The notes: generated by a model from the sequence alone, not told the origin. A DNA stretch of 33,458 bases from Bryobacterales bacterium (GCA_003166475.1 PMVV01000425.1:1-33458), one strand, 5' to 3'. Positions 22,290 to 30,316 are shown, numbered from the stretch's first letter. Numbers and translations: made by a program.

Positions 22290-23906
22290 CTACTCCTTTA
22301 GGTTGCGAACCGTGCGGACCTCTCCGCCGAGCTGATCGAGAAAGGGCTGCACTTCAGCGAGCGCGCGGCGTGACACATCGCTCTCCTGCTGCGCGGCGGG
22401 CGCGGCCGCGACTTTCTCTTGATTTTGCGCGGCGACCTCTCCAATCGTAACTTTGATCTTAAGTGGTTTGCCGATAATCTGCCGCACCGCCTGGTTGATA
22501 TCCGCCTCCTTCATGGCGATGGAGAACTCCCGGGGCGTAGTGAAGCGCAACTCCCCGTTGGCCTCCACAATCTCGGAATGTTCGATGGCATCGGCGGTGA
22601 AGGCCATGCCCAGTTCCATGAGCGAGGCGTGGAGCCTTTGGCGCCACGCTGTGCCGCCAGTGGCTGGTGGCTGGTGGCTGGTGGCTGGTGGGCTGGGTGC
22701 TGGAGAGGGTGCTGGGTTCTGGGTCCTGGGTGCTGGTTTCGCCGTGTCGCCGCGTCTCTGGGTCTCCGCGTCGCCGCGTCCGCCACCTAGCCCGGCCAAG
22801 GCTTGCTCAATCGGCAACAGCCTCCCCGCTTGCACCATGCGCAACAAGCCCAGCTCCAGGTGGAAGCGCGGCTGCAGCGAGAATTGCAGGTCGCGGAACA
22901 AATCCAGCGAGAGCTGCAGGTAGCGCGTTAGATCTTCTTCCGAAAACTGCGCGGCCATCTCCGCCAGCCTTTGGCGTTCGCCCGCCGATGCCGCAATCAA
23001 GCGTGTCTCGCCGCCCGCGATTTTAGCCACCAGCAGATTCCGGAAATAGCGGGCTAGCTCGCGGCTGAAGTGCTGCAGGTTTTGCCCGTTGCGCTCCAAT
23101 TCGTTCACCACTTCCAGCATGCGCGCCGCCGCGCCATCCACCAGCGCCTGGCTCACGTGGCCGAGCGCATCGAGCGAAAAGGCGCCCAGCAGCGCGCGCA
23201 CTTCCGTGGCTTGCAACGTGTCGCCGCAACAGGCGATGGCCTGATCCAGCGCCGAGAGCGAATCGCGCACGCTGCCCTCGCCGGCCTGCGCGAGCACCGA
23301 CAGCACTTCCGCATCCGCATGGATTCCCTCTTGCCCGCAGATCCACGCCATGCGCGCCACGAGCGCCTCAAATTCCACGGAGCGAAAGCTGAAGTGCTGG
23401 CAGCGCGACGCAATGGTAGCCGGGATCTTGTGCGCCTCCGTGGTGCAGAGCATGAACACGGCCCAGGCCGGCGGCTCTTCGATGGTTTTCAGCAGCGCGT
23501 TGAAAGCCTCGTTGGTGATCTGGTGCGCCTCGTCGATGATGAAGACTTTGTATTTGTCGCGCGCCGGCTGATAGCGCACGTTCTCGCGCAGCTCGCGCAT
23601 TTCGTTGATGCCGCGATTGGAGGCGGCGTCGATTTCGATCACGTCCACGGAGCCCCCGGCCGCGATTTCCTTGCAGCTCGCGCAGACCCCGCAGGGCACA
23701 TTCGTGGGGCCGTTCACGCAGTTGAGGCAGCGGGCCAGGATGCGCGCCACGGTGGTCTTGCCGGTTCCGCGCTGCCCAGAGAAGATGTAGCCGTGCGCGA
23801 TGCGATTCTGCGCGATGGCGTTCTCCAGCGTGGTCTTGACATGCTCCTGATTCACCACGTCGGCGAACGATTGGGGCCGGTATTTGCGGGCGATGACCTG
23901 GTACAT
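22290..23906 (-). CDS. dnaX: DNA polymerase III tau/gamma subunit
   Basis: A 538-residue clamp-loader ATPase. Walker A GQRGTGKT (44-51), zinc cysteines C63, C72, C75 and C78, Walker B IIDEAH (123-128) and the sensor region SRCQHFSF are visible. It lacks the long tau-type C-terminus of Escherichia coli but keeps a C-terminal domain after ~residue 420 (WRQRLHASLMELGMAFTAD). Residues ~373-418 form a Pro/Ala/Thr/Gln-rich linker encoded by simple repeats. The start lies 15 bases after the SRP RNA, with no Shine-Dalgarno visible. The dnaX-ebfC-recR order is widely conserved. Confidence 0.96.
   Translation of the reverse strand: MYQVIARKYRPQSFADVVNQEHVKTTLENAIAQNRIAHGYIFSGQRGTGKTTVARILARCLNCVNGPTNVPCGVCASCKEIAAGGSVDVIEIDAASNRGINEMRELRENVRYQPARDKYKVFIIDEAHQITNEAFNALLKTIEEPPAWAVFMLCTTEAHKIPATIASRCQHFSFRSVEFEALVARMAWICGQEGIHADAEVLSVLAQAGEGSVRDSLSALDQAIACCGDTLQATEVRALLGAFSLDALGHVSQALVDGAAARMLEVVNELERNGQNLQHFSRELARYFRNLLVAKIAGGETRLIAASAGERQRLAEMAAQFSEEDLTRYLQLSLDLFRDLQFSLQPRFHLELGLLRMVQAGRLLPIEQALAGLGGGRGDAETQRRGDTAKPAPRTQNPAPSPAPSPPATSHQPPATGGTAWRQRLHASLMELGMAFTADAIEHSEIVEANGELRFTTPREFSIAMKEADINQAVRQIIGKPLKIKVTIGEVAAQNQEKVAAAPAAQQESDVSRRALAEVQPFLDQLGGEVRTVRNLKE
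22655..22790. repeat. Simple-repeat tract inside dnaX linker
   Basis: On the plus strand the tract is built from CTGGTGG units (GTGGCTGGTGGCTGGTGGCT), then CTGGGTGCTGG-like units, then CCGCGTCTC/CGCGTCGCC units. Translated on the gene strand it gives the linker DAETQRRGDTAKPAPRTQNP and the ATSHQPPATGG part. The sequence type is that of the spacer repeats common in intergenic DNA. It adds about 45 codons in frame. Confidence 0.7.
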
Positions 23907-23920
23907 GGGTGGGCGAATGC

Positions 23921-24023
23921 CAGGCCCCGGGTGATCCGCGGCACACAGGTTAAACCACTACCGTTGCTTCCTTCCGGACCTGGCGGGGTTTGCGGCCGCC
24001 TGTCGCACGGAGCCCGAGACCTG
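23921..24023 (-). ncRNA. ffs: Bacterial signal recognition particle RNA
   Basis: Small (4.5S-type) SRP RNA of ~103 nt, on the minus strand directly upstream of dnaX. The conserved domain IV core is seen as CAGGTCCGGAAGGAAGCA (GGAAGGAAGCA is the universal tetraloop/symmetric-loop segment that binds Ffh). The 5' end CAGGTCTCGGG pairs over 11 positions with the 3' end CCCGGGGCCTG (allowing G-U pairs), which defines the boundaries. The gene lies before dnaX-ebfC-recR, as in Bacillus (scr-dnaX). The exact ends are inferred from the terminal stem. Confidence 0.92.
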
Positions 24024-24067
24024 ACAATCGACTATCGTATCACGCGTCCCCTGTTATCCTCATTACG

Positions 24068-25096
24068 ATGATCGATTTCATGCGGCACCCGCACCGCCGC
24101 TTCAACCCGCTGAACGGAACGTGGATTCTGGTGTCGCCCCATCGCACCGACCGGCCCTGGCAGGGCCAAGTGGAGAAGACCGCGGTGGACGCCCAGCCGG
24201 ACTACGATCCCAACTGCTACCTGTGTCCCGGGAATGCGCGCGCGGGCGGCGCCCGCAACCCGGCTTACACCAGCACGTTCGTCTTCGATAACGATTATGC
24301 CGCGATGCTTCCCGGCACGCCCGCCGGGACCGAAGATCGCAACGGCCTGTTGATTGCAGCCGCCGAGCCGGGCATCTGCCGTGTGGGTTGCTTTTCGCCG
24401 CGCCACGACCTGACTGTCTCGCGCATGAGCGTCCCCGATCTCACGCTGGTGGTGGATGTTTGGGCCGAGCAATACGCCGACTTGGGCCGCCAGCCGCACA
24501 TCGGCCACGTGCAGATTTTCGAGAATCGCGGCGCAATGATGGGCGCCAGCAATCCGCATCCGCATTGCCAGATCTGGGCCGGCAGCAGCGTTCCTACGGA
24601 AGTCGCCGCCGAACAGCGCGAACAGGCGGCCTGGCGCGCCGCCCGCGGATCGTGCCTGCTGTGCGATTACCTGGCGCTCGAGCGCGAGTCCGGCGAGCGC
24701 GTCGTCTGCGAGAACGATTCCTTCGCGGCGTTGGTCCCGTTTTGGGCGGTGTGGCCGTTCGAGGTGATGCTCGTCAGCAAGCGGCACCTGACTGCCATGG
24801 ATGAATTCGATGCCGCCGAGCGCGGCCGCCTGGCCGATATACTGAAACGCATTACCACGCGCTACGACAACGTTTTCGCGGCGCCGTTCCCTTACACCAT
24901 GGGTTTTCACCAGCGGCCCACGGATGGCGGCGCGCATCCGGAGTGGCACTTCCACGCGCACTACTATCCGCCGCTGCTGCGCTCCGCCACCATCCGGAAA
25001 TTCATGGTCGGCTTCGAGATGCTGGGCATGCCGCAGCGGGACATCACCGCTGAGAGCGCCGCCGCCCGCCTGCGTGCCATGCCTGAGACCCACTGA
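24068..25096 (+). CDS. galT: Galactose-1-phosphate uridylyltransferase
   Basis: A 342-residue GalT, which exchanges UMP between UDP-glucose and galactose-1-phosphate in the Leloir pathway. The HIT-type active site is H164-P165-H166 within [11 protein letters not shown], with H166 the UMP acceptor. Zn ligands C50 and C53 lie in CYLCPG. Further family segments: [14 protein letters not shown] (near 13-26) and [17 protein letters not shown] near residues 292-308. The ATG at 24068 gives the normal start [15 protein letters not shown]. The SRP RNA lies divergently upstream, so the ~45-base gap must hold both promoters. No other gal gene is visible. Confidence 0.93.
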   Translation: MIDFMRHPHRRFNPLNGTWILVSPHRTDRPWQGQVEKTAVDAQPDYDPNCYLCPGNARAGGARNPAYTSTFVFDNDYAAMLPGTPAGTEDRNGLLIAAAEPGICRVGCFSPRHDLTVSRMSVPDLTLVVDVWAEQYADLGRQPHIGHVQIFENRGAMMGASNPHPHCQIWAGSSVPTEVAAEQREQAAWRAARGSCLLCDYLALERESGERVVCENDSFAALVPFWAVWPFEVMLVSKRHLTAMDEFDAAERGRLADILKRITTRYDNVFAAPFPYTMGFHQRPTDGGAHPEWHFHAHYYPPLLRSATIRKFMVGFEMLGMPQRDITAESAAARLRAMPETH

Positions 25097-25097
25097 A

Positions 25098-25140
25098 GTG
25101 GGGCGGACCTCCAGGTCTGCGCGGGTCCTCCAGGACCCGC
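25098..25140. repeat. Intergenic hairpin repeat, copy 5
   Basis: GTGGGGCG edge, then GGACCT-cc-AGGTCTGC and the perfect hairpin GCGGGTCC-tc-GGACCCGC-like segment. It is the reverse orientation of copy 1 (CCCCAC edge now as GTGGGG). It follows the galT stop by one base and separates two convergent genes. Confidence 0.7.
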
Positions 25141-25203
25141 TTTTCGTCATATGGAATCAGCCACACCCGAGTCCGAACTGGCCGGCGTAGACGTTGACCG
25201 TGC

Positions 25204-25521
25204 TTAAGCTCGCAAGGCTCCCTCCCAGTGTTTCCGCCGCTCCGCCAGCAAATCTCTAAGCAGCAGGGGAGGCACGTCGTCGTCCAGAGTCTCGAGAACT
25301 TCATAGGCGAACGCCTCTTCCCCATGTGCATTCCAGGCAGCCTGCATCGGCTTGTTCCGATGCAACCCGCCGCGCAATTCCCACCATATTTGGTTCACCT
25401 GCGAGTCCAGGTGAGTAGAAGCGCCAACCCACGCTTCGCCCGTGGCCTTACAGCGCACTGCGAAGATGCCTTTCGGCGTCTTCCTCAATTTGTATTCCTT
25501 GCGTGCCGCGCGTTTATCCAT
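25204..25521 (-). CDS. GIY-YIG family nuclease-like protein
   Basis: A 105-residue GIY-YIG domain protein. The GIY-equivalent is KGIFAVRCKATGEAWVGAS (GIF, then WVG in place of YIG), followed by VNQIWWELRGGLHRNKPMQAAWNAHGEEAFAYEVLE, which matches the small GIY-YIG family with the conserved N-K/R-P-x-Q-x-x-W-N-x-x-G segment. The first signature is altered, so nuclease activity is uncertain. Its ATG overlaps the antitoxin stop by eight bases (25514-25521). It thus belongs to the BrnT/antitoxin operon. Confidence 0.75.
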   Translation of the reverse strand: MDKRAARKEYKLRKTPKGIFAVRCKATGEAWVGASTHLDSQVNQIWWELRGGLHRNKPMQAAWNAHGEEAFAYEVLETLDDDVPPLLLRDLLAERRKHWEGALRA

Positions 25522-25786
25522 GTGCCTGACCAGGCCGGCCGCCTGACCGCGGGCGCGCGGCGACGGGCATCGTGGCCATCAACGCTCGCAGAACCGCATT
25601 CACGGACTCCGCGGTTTTGAAAACGTGCGCCACGTCGGGGTCTAACAGCACCGCTACGGATCCCGGCTGGGCTCGCTCGGCGAACCGATTCGGCTTGGCC
25701 TTCGAACAATCGAGGCGGTACTCGGACCGAAGCCCATTTTCCCGCTTGGCCTTGGCCCTGGTTTCTGACATTTTCTTCATAGTCAT
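25514..25786 (-). CDS. BrnA-like antitoxin
   Basis: A 90-residue antitoxin of the type that follows BrnT toxins. After a basic N-terminus (MTMKKMSETRAKAKRENG) it reads LRSEYRLDCSKAKPNRFAER, then a strand-helix-helix likely to be ribbon-helix-helix (SVAVLLDPDVAHVFKTAESVNAVLRALM). AAGGAG lies just upstream, so the ATG at 25786 or at 25780 is possible. The frame is intact. The gene begins within what would be the 3' end of the toxin and overlaps the GIY-YIG gene by eight bases. Confidence 0.78.
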   Translation of the reverse strand: MTMKKMSETRAKAKRENGLRSEYRLDCSKAKPNRFAERAQPGSVAVLLDPDVAHVFKTAESVNAVLRALMATMPVAARPRSGGRPGQAHG

Positions 25787-26010
25787 ATAGCTCCTTGCCC
25801 GTGGCGCGGCGAGCGCTGATGATACGAACGCGGTCTCGCCCCCGAATGGCCGATGATGATCTCCCGTAGCTCGTCGGCTGAGTGATATGCATCCACGAAA
25901 ATCCGCGCCAGGGGATCGCTGAACACGGAGGTCGCCTCGACAAAGCTGACGTTGTGCTTTCGAAGATTGCCTCGCGCTTTGCGGGGGGCCCACGCGAATA
26001 CCAGAGACAT
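25757..26010 (-). pseudogene. Broken BrnT-family toxin
   Basis: A BrnT toxin N-terminal region is clear (MSLVFAWAPRKARGNLRKHNVSFVEATSVFSDPLARIFVD, then SADELREIIIGHS). After the GHS the family continues with a strand and RVRIISARRATxxE-type segment. Here that segment (RDRVRIISARRATGKELYDYEENV) is in a different frame, and about 12 codons between are missing. The plain frame ends GARPRSYHQRSPRHGQGAI at a stop at 25783. A single out-of-frame internal deletion explains this. The downstream antitoxin remains intact. Confidence 0.78.
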
Positions 26011-26112
26011 CGCGTCTCCCTACAGAATAGCGAGATTGCGGCTCGGCGGCCTCGAAGCACAAGGATAAGCACGCGCCAGACGCGTCCAGCCGCCATGCTA
26101 ACTTAATTCAGA

Positions 26113-27327
26113 GTGCCCTCCATCGACGAACAGTTAACCTATCTGAAGAAAGGTCTGGCCGAGATCATTCGCGAAGAAGACCTGCGCGAACGCCTGGTGC
26201 AGGCGGCCCAGGCCGTCCGTCCGCTGCGAGTCAAGGCCGGTTTCGACCCTACTGCCCCCGACCTGCACCTGGGCCACACCGTCCTGCTGCGCAAGATGAA
26301 GCATTTCCAGGACCTCGGCCATACCGTCATTTTCCTGATCGGCGACATGACCTCGCTCATCGGCGATCCCACGGGCCGCAACATCACGCGCCCGCCCATG
26401 ACGCGCGAGGATATCAACCGCAACGCCGAAACCTATCGCGCGCAGGTCTTCAAAATCCTCGATCCCGAAAAGACCGAGGTGCGCTTCAACAGCGAGTGGC
26501 TGCAGCCCATGCGCTACGAGGAGCTGGTGCGCCTTTGCGGGCGCTACACCGTGGCGCGCATCCTGGAGCGCGCCGAGTTTTCGAAGCGTTTTAAAGACGG
26601 CGTGCCGATTTCCGTACACGAACTGCTGTATCCGTTGGCGCAGGCTTACGATTCCGTGGCCCTGCGGTGCGACGTGGAAATGGGCGGCACCGACCAGAAG
26701 TTCAACCTGCTGGTGGGGCGCGAGATTCAGAAGGATTACGGACAGCCGCAGCAGATCGTGGCCACCGTACCGCTGCTCGAAGGTCTGGACGGCGTCAACA
26801 AGATGTCCAAATCGCTGGGCAACTACATCGGCATCACCGAGCCGCCTGAGATCATGTACCGCAAGGTAATGCAGATCGGCGACGCGCTGATGTTCCGCTA
26901 CTACGAACTGCTGACGGATCGCAGCCTGGCGCAGATCGACCAGATGCGCGCGCGCATCGCCGGCGGGGAACTGCATCCGATGCAAGCCAAGGCGGAACTG
27001 GCGCGCCTGATCGTGACCGATTTCCACTCCACCGCGGACGCCGCCCGCGCGGAGGAGGAGTTCAATCGCGTGGTGCGGCGCCATGAAGTTCCGGCGGATA
27101 TCCAAACCGTGACCCTGCCCGAAGCCGTGCGCACCGCCGCCGGCATCCGCATCGACAAACTGCTCGCCAAGATCGGCCTCGCGGACTCGGTCTCGGACGC
27201 CGTGCGCAAGATCAAGGCGGGTGCGGTCGAGATCGACGGTCAGCGGGTGCACGATCTGGTGCTGGCAGATGCGCCCGCCGAGTTGATCGTACACGCGGGA
27301 AAGAACTGGCGGAAGGTCGTGCTATAA
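26113..27327 (+). CDS. tyrS: Tyrosyl-tRNA synthetase
   Basis: A 404-residue class I synthetase that charges tRNA-Tyr. HIGH-type motif: [19 protein letters not shown] motif: NKMSKSLGN; specificity region [33 protein letters not shown]-terminal S4-like RNA-binding domain follows ([36 protein letters not shown]). The sequence type is the TyrZ-like second subgroup. The start is GTG at 26113. The FtsX-type permease gene starts 4 bases after its stop, so the two are probably co-transcribed despite unrelated roles. Confidence 0.96.
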   Translation: MPSIDEQLTYLKKGLAEIIREEDLRERLVQAAQAVRPLRVKAGFDPTAPDLHLGHTVLLRKMKHFQDLGHTVIFLIGDMTSLIGDPTGRNITRPPMTREDINRNAETYRAQVFKILDPEKTEVRFNSEWLQPMRYEELVRLCGRYTVARILERAEFSKRFKDGVPISVHELLYPLAQAYDSVALRCDVEMGGTDQKFNLLVGREIQKDYGQPQQIVATVPLLEGLDGVNKMSKSLGNYIGITEPPEIMYRKVMQIGDALMFRYYELLTDRSLAQIDQMRARIAGGELHPMQAKAELARLIVTDFHSTADAARAEEEFNRVVRRHEVPADIQTVTLPEAVRTAAGIRIDKLLAKIGLADSVSDAVRKIKAGAVEIDGQRVHDLVLADAPAELIVHAGKNWRKVVL

Positions 27328-27331
27328 GTGC

Positions 27332-28558
27332 ATGCTGGCCTTCCGCGACAACATATACCTCGCGGCCGACGCCCTCCGCGCCCATAAACTGCGCGCCTCG
27401 CTGACTATGCTGGGCCTCACCATGGGGGTGGCCACGCTGATCGCCGTCATGACCCTGGTGCAGGGCGCCAACCGCTACGTGGAAACGAAGATCGCGAATC
27501 TCGGCACTAACGTCTTTCGCATTTCGCGCCTGCCCTTCGCGGTCACCGATTTCGCGGTAGTGGTTCGCGCCCAGCGCAACAAGCACATTCTATTGGAGGA
27601 CTTGCAGGCCGTAGCGGAAGGTTGCGCCCATTGCCAGTACGTGGGCGCATCGGTTGCCAGCACGCTCGGCGTACGCTACCGCGACCGCGATCTGGAGGAT
27701 GTCTCGCTCTACGGCCACACCGCCAACATGGCCGAGATCGACACGCGCACGCTGGCGCTGGGCCGCTATTTTACGGAGCCGGAAGACCGCCACGCGGCGG
27801 CCGTTTGCCTGCTCGGCGACCGGCTGGTCCAGGAATTATTCGCCGGAGTGGACCCCATCGGGCATGCGGTCAAGACGGGCAACGAAGAGTTCACGGTGGT
27901 CGGGACGTTCGAGTCCATCGGCTCGGTGCTGGGCCAGGACCAGGACACTTTCATCGTCATCCCGCTCAACACCTACCTGCGAATCCGCGGCTCGCGAAAC
28001 AGCCTGACGTTGGAAATCAAGGCGGCCGGCAGTCAGCAGTTATTCCAGCAGGCGCAGGACGAAGTGCGGTTGATAATGCGTGCCCGGCGTCATATTACCG
28101 AAGGCCGTGACGAAGACTTCTATATTGGGACTGCCGATAGTTACATCTCCTTGTGGCAGAGTATCAGCGGAGCGTTCTTCGCTGTCTTTGTAATGGTAAG
28201 TTCGATCTCCGCGGTGGTAGGCGGTGTTGTGATTATGAACGTCATGTTAGTCAGCGTGACGGAGCGGACCAAGGAGATCGGGGTGCGGCGCGCGATGGGA
28301 GCGACGCAACACGATATTTTGATGCAGTTCCTGACCGAGAGCGTCATGCAATGCATTGTCGGGGGTTTGATCGGCGTATTCATAGGGTTTCTGTGCGCCC
28401 TGGCTATCCGTAGCCTGACGTCGCTGCCCGCTGCCGTGCAAACCTGGGTAGCCGTCCTGGGAGTGGTTCTAAGTTCCATTATTGGGCTGTTCTTCGGCAT
28501 CTATCCAGCCACAAAAGCGGCGAAACTAGATCCTGTCACTGCGCTTCGAACGGAGTAG
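27332..28558 (+). CDS. MacB/FtsX-type ABC transporter permease 1
   Basis: A 408-residue inner-membrane permease of the MacB/FtsX family. An N-terminal membrane helix (LRASLTMLGLTMGVATLIAVMTLVQG) is followed by a periplasmic core domain (~50-250) and a C-terminal block of three helices (AFFAVFVMVSSISAVVGGVVIMNVMLV, CIVGGLIGVFIGFLCALAI, VAVLGVVLSSIIGLFFGIYPATKAAKLDPV). The cytoplasmic loop with ERTKEIGVRRAMGA is the coupling segment to the ATPase. No ATPase gene is visible in the window. The stop is one base before the GxxExxY ATG. Confidence 0.9.
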   Translation: MLAFRDNIYLAADALRAHKLRASLTMLGLTMGVATLIAVMTLVQGANRYVETKIANLGTNVFRISRLPFAVTDFAVVVRAQRNKHILLEDLQAVAEGCAHCQYVGASVASTLGVRYRDRDLEDVSLYGHTANMAEIDTRTLALGRYFTEPEDRHAAAVCLLGDRLVQELFAGVDPIGHAVKTGNEEFTVVGTFESIGSVLGQDQDTFIVIPLNTYLRIRGSRNSLTLEIKAAGSQQLFQQAQDEVRLIMRARRHITEGRDEDFYIGTADSYISLWQSISGAFFAVFVMVSSISAVVGGVVIMNVMLVSVTERTKEIGVRRAMGATQHDILMQFLTESVMQCIVGGLIGVFIGFLCALAIRSLTSLPAAVQTWVAVLGVVLSSIIGLFFGIYPATKAAKLDPVTALRTE

Positions 28559-28559
28559 A

Positions 28560-28991
28560 ATGGAACCACAGATGGACACAGATGAACACAGATTAAACTC
28601 CATAACGGAGCGGATCATTGGGTGTTCCTACACTGTGGCCAACGCTCTGGGCCACGGGTTCCTGGAGAAGGTTTATGAAAATGCCTTGGCGTACGAATTA
28701 CGCAGCAATGGTCTCACGGTCGAGACCCACAAGGCGCTTCACGTTCGCTATCGAGACGTGGTTGTAGGCGAATACGTTGCCGATCTGTTGGTTGAAGGTT
28801 TGGTGCTCGTCGAACTCAAGGCGATCAAGGAACTTGACAACATTCATCTGGCCCAGTGCCTGAACTACTTAAAGGCCACTGGGCTGCAACTGTGTCTCCT
28901 GATCAACTTCGGCACGCCCAAAATACGGATCAAGCGCGTAGTGTCTCCGTTTTATCCGTGTCCATCTGTGTCCATCTGTGGTTCCGAATGA
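28560..28991 (+). CDS. GxxExxY family protein
   Basis: A 143-residue GxxExxY protein, a PD-(D/E)XK nuclease-like family of unknown role found near repeats. The defining motif is GFLEKVY (residues 36-42), and VADLLVEGLVLVELKAI holds D and ExK in the nuclease pattern. The N-terminus MEPQMDTDEHR is encoded by the left terminal repeat and the C-terminus CPSVSICGSE by the right one. The ribosome site CGGAG lies in the last codons of permease 1. Its stop overlaps the ATG of permease 2 (28988-28991). The gene sits within a two-permease operon. Confidence 0.88.
   Translation: MEPQMDTDEHRLNSITERIIGCSYTVANALGHGFLEKVYENALAYELRSNGLTVETHKALHVRYRDVVVGEYVADLLVEGLVLVELKAIKELDNIHLAQCLNYLKATGLQLCLLINFGTPKIRIKRVVSPFYPCPSVSICGSE
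28562..28584 (+). repeat. Left inverted repeat of GxxExxY cassette
   Basis: A 23-base stretch (GGAACCACAGATGG ...) that is a perfect inverted copy of 28963-28985. It begins two bases into the GxxExxY start codon. Beyond it the match continues imperfectly for about ten bases more. Confidence 0.9.
28963..28985 (-). repeat. Right inverted repeat of GxxExxY cassette
   Basis: The 23-base inverted partner of 28562-28584. It ends two bases before the ATG of permease 2, and it encodes the C-terminal residues SICGS of the GxxExxY protein. The wider repeat (28951-28983) resembles the solo copy at 7448-7480. Confidence 0.9.
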
Positions 28992-30247
28992 CCAGTGCCG
29001 AGGTTAAGGAAAATTTGCTGGTAGCCCTGGACACCCTCCGGTCGCGGAAGGTGCGCTCCGGGCTGACTATTCTCGGTATCGTTATTGGCGTGACCTCGGT
29101 CATATCGGTGGCCGCCATTATCGACGGTCTAAACGGGTACATCGAGGGACGCATCCGCAACCTCGGTTCGCAGACCATCTTTGTCACCCGCATCCCCCCT
29201 GGGTACACGGGCCTTTCGCGCCTGCCGGCCAATATCCGCGCGCGCAAGTACCTGCAATTCGACGATGGCCAATACCTGATGGAGACAGTTCCGTCGCTGG
29301 CCTACGCCACCGCGTTTGCCCAACGCATCAACATCGGCGAAGTTTCCGACCAGCTCCGCTATGGCAACCAGCACGTCGAGCGCATGATCGTGCGCGGCGT
29401 GGAGCCCGACTACACCAACGCCGTGCCGCTGTTCACGGTGCAACAGGGCCGCTTCATCTCCCCGTTCGACCTGGAGCACTCGCGCGACGTAGTTGTCATC
29501 GGCCAAGCGATCGCCGACGCACTGTTTCCGCATACCGACGCGATCGGCAAGATGGTCCGCCTGAACGGCCGGCTCTACGAGGTCATCGGCGTCTTCGAGA
29601 AGGACCCCGGCCTGTTCGGCGGATTCGGCGTGGACCAGTTCGCCGTCATCCCGCTTACCAACTTCCACAAGAACTATCCCGAGATCCGCGAAGTCTTTCT
29701 GATCGCCTCGGTGCGCACGGACGCCGACGTCACCCGCGCCCGCGACGATATCATCGAAGCCATGCGCCGCCGCCGCCGGGTGCCGCACAACGGCGACAAC
29801 GACTTCGATGTGGCCGACGCCAATTTCTTCCTGGATCTGTGGAATCAGCTCACTGGCGCCATGGTGCTGCTTACCGGAGTGATCAGTTCCATCGGCCTGC
29901 TGGTCGGCGGCATCGGCGTGATGAACATCATGCTGATTTCGGTCACCGAACGCACCCAGGAGATCGGCATCCGCAAGGCCATCGGCGCGCGCCGCGCGGA
30001 CATCCGCGTGCAGTTCCTGCTGGAGGCGATTACGCTCTCGGGCATCGGCGGCGCGCTGGGCGTGTTGTGCGGGGCCCTCATCACATTCGCCATCCGCGCC
30101 CTGGTGCCCTCCATTCCGGCGACCTTATCGCTGCTGTGGATCACCCTGGGCGTGCTACTCTCGGTGGGGGTGGGCCTGTTCTTCGGATTCTATCCCGCCA
30201 ATCGGGCCGCCAACCTGGACCCCATCGTCTGCCTGCGCTACGAGTAG
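28988..30247 (+). CDS. MacB/FtsX-type ABC transporter permease 2
   Basis: A 419-residue permease of the same family as permease 1 and probably its heterodimer partner or paralogue. The ATG at 28988 overlaps the GxxExxY stop (ATGA), which gives the normal N-terminus MTSAEVKENLLVALDTLRSRKVRSGLTILGIVIGVTSVIS. The periplasmic domain covers ~45-270. The C-terminal helices start at MVLLTGVISSIGLLVGGIGVMNIMLISV, with the loop ERTQEIGIRKAIGARRADIRVQF and the tail FFGFYPANRAANLDPIVCLRYE. The frame is open further 5' but that part is the GxxExxY gene. Confidence 0.9.
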   Translation: MTSAEVKENLLVALDTLRSRKVRSGLTILGIVIGVTSVISVAAIIDGLNGYIEGRIRNLGSQTIFVTRIPPGYTGLSRLPANIRARKYLQFDDGQYLMETVPSLAYATAFAQRINIGEVSDQLRYGNQHVERMIVRGVEPDYTNAVPLFTVQQGRFISPFDLEHSRDVVVIGQAIADALFPHTDAIGKMVRLNGRLYEVIGVFEKDPGLFGGFGVDQFAVIPLTNFHKNYPEIREVFLIASVRTDADVTRARDDIIEAMRRRRRVPHNGDNDFDVADANFFLDLWNQLTGAMVLLTGVISSIGLLVGGIGVMNIMLISVTERTQEIGIRKAIGARRADIRVQFLLEAITLSGIGGALGVLCGALITFAIRALVPSIPATLSLLWITLGVLLSVGVGLFFGFYPANRAANLDPIVCLRYE

Positions 30248-30268
30248 GCGGCGAACGTACCGAGCCTC

Positions 30269-30316
30269 GACAGGCTGAAGCCTGTCCCACCTGGCGGGCG
30301 AAACCGCCTGCCCCAC
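30269..30316. repeat. Intergenic hairpin repeat, copy 6
   Basis: Two units: GACAGGCT-ga-AGCCTGTC then CCAC, and GGCGGGCG-aaa-CCGCCTGC then CCCCAC (the second is imperfect). Each hairpin is followed by CCCAC. The repeat lies between permease 2 and rpoN, 33 bases before the rpoN ATG. Confidence 0.72.

Noticed and set aside
22655-22790. Possible CRISPR-like array because of repeated CTGGTGG units
   Set aside because: Units are contiguous with no spacers and they are part of the dnaX frame; simple repeats only.
22290-23906. Programmed frameshift in dnaX as in Escherichia coli
   Set aside because: No A-rich slippery heptamer was seen; the gene is a single intact frame.
26134-27294. 386-codon minus-strand ORF opposite tyrS
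   Set aside because: Antisense shadow; tyrS motifs settle the coding strand.
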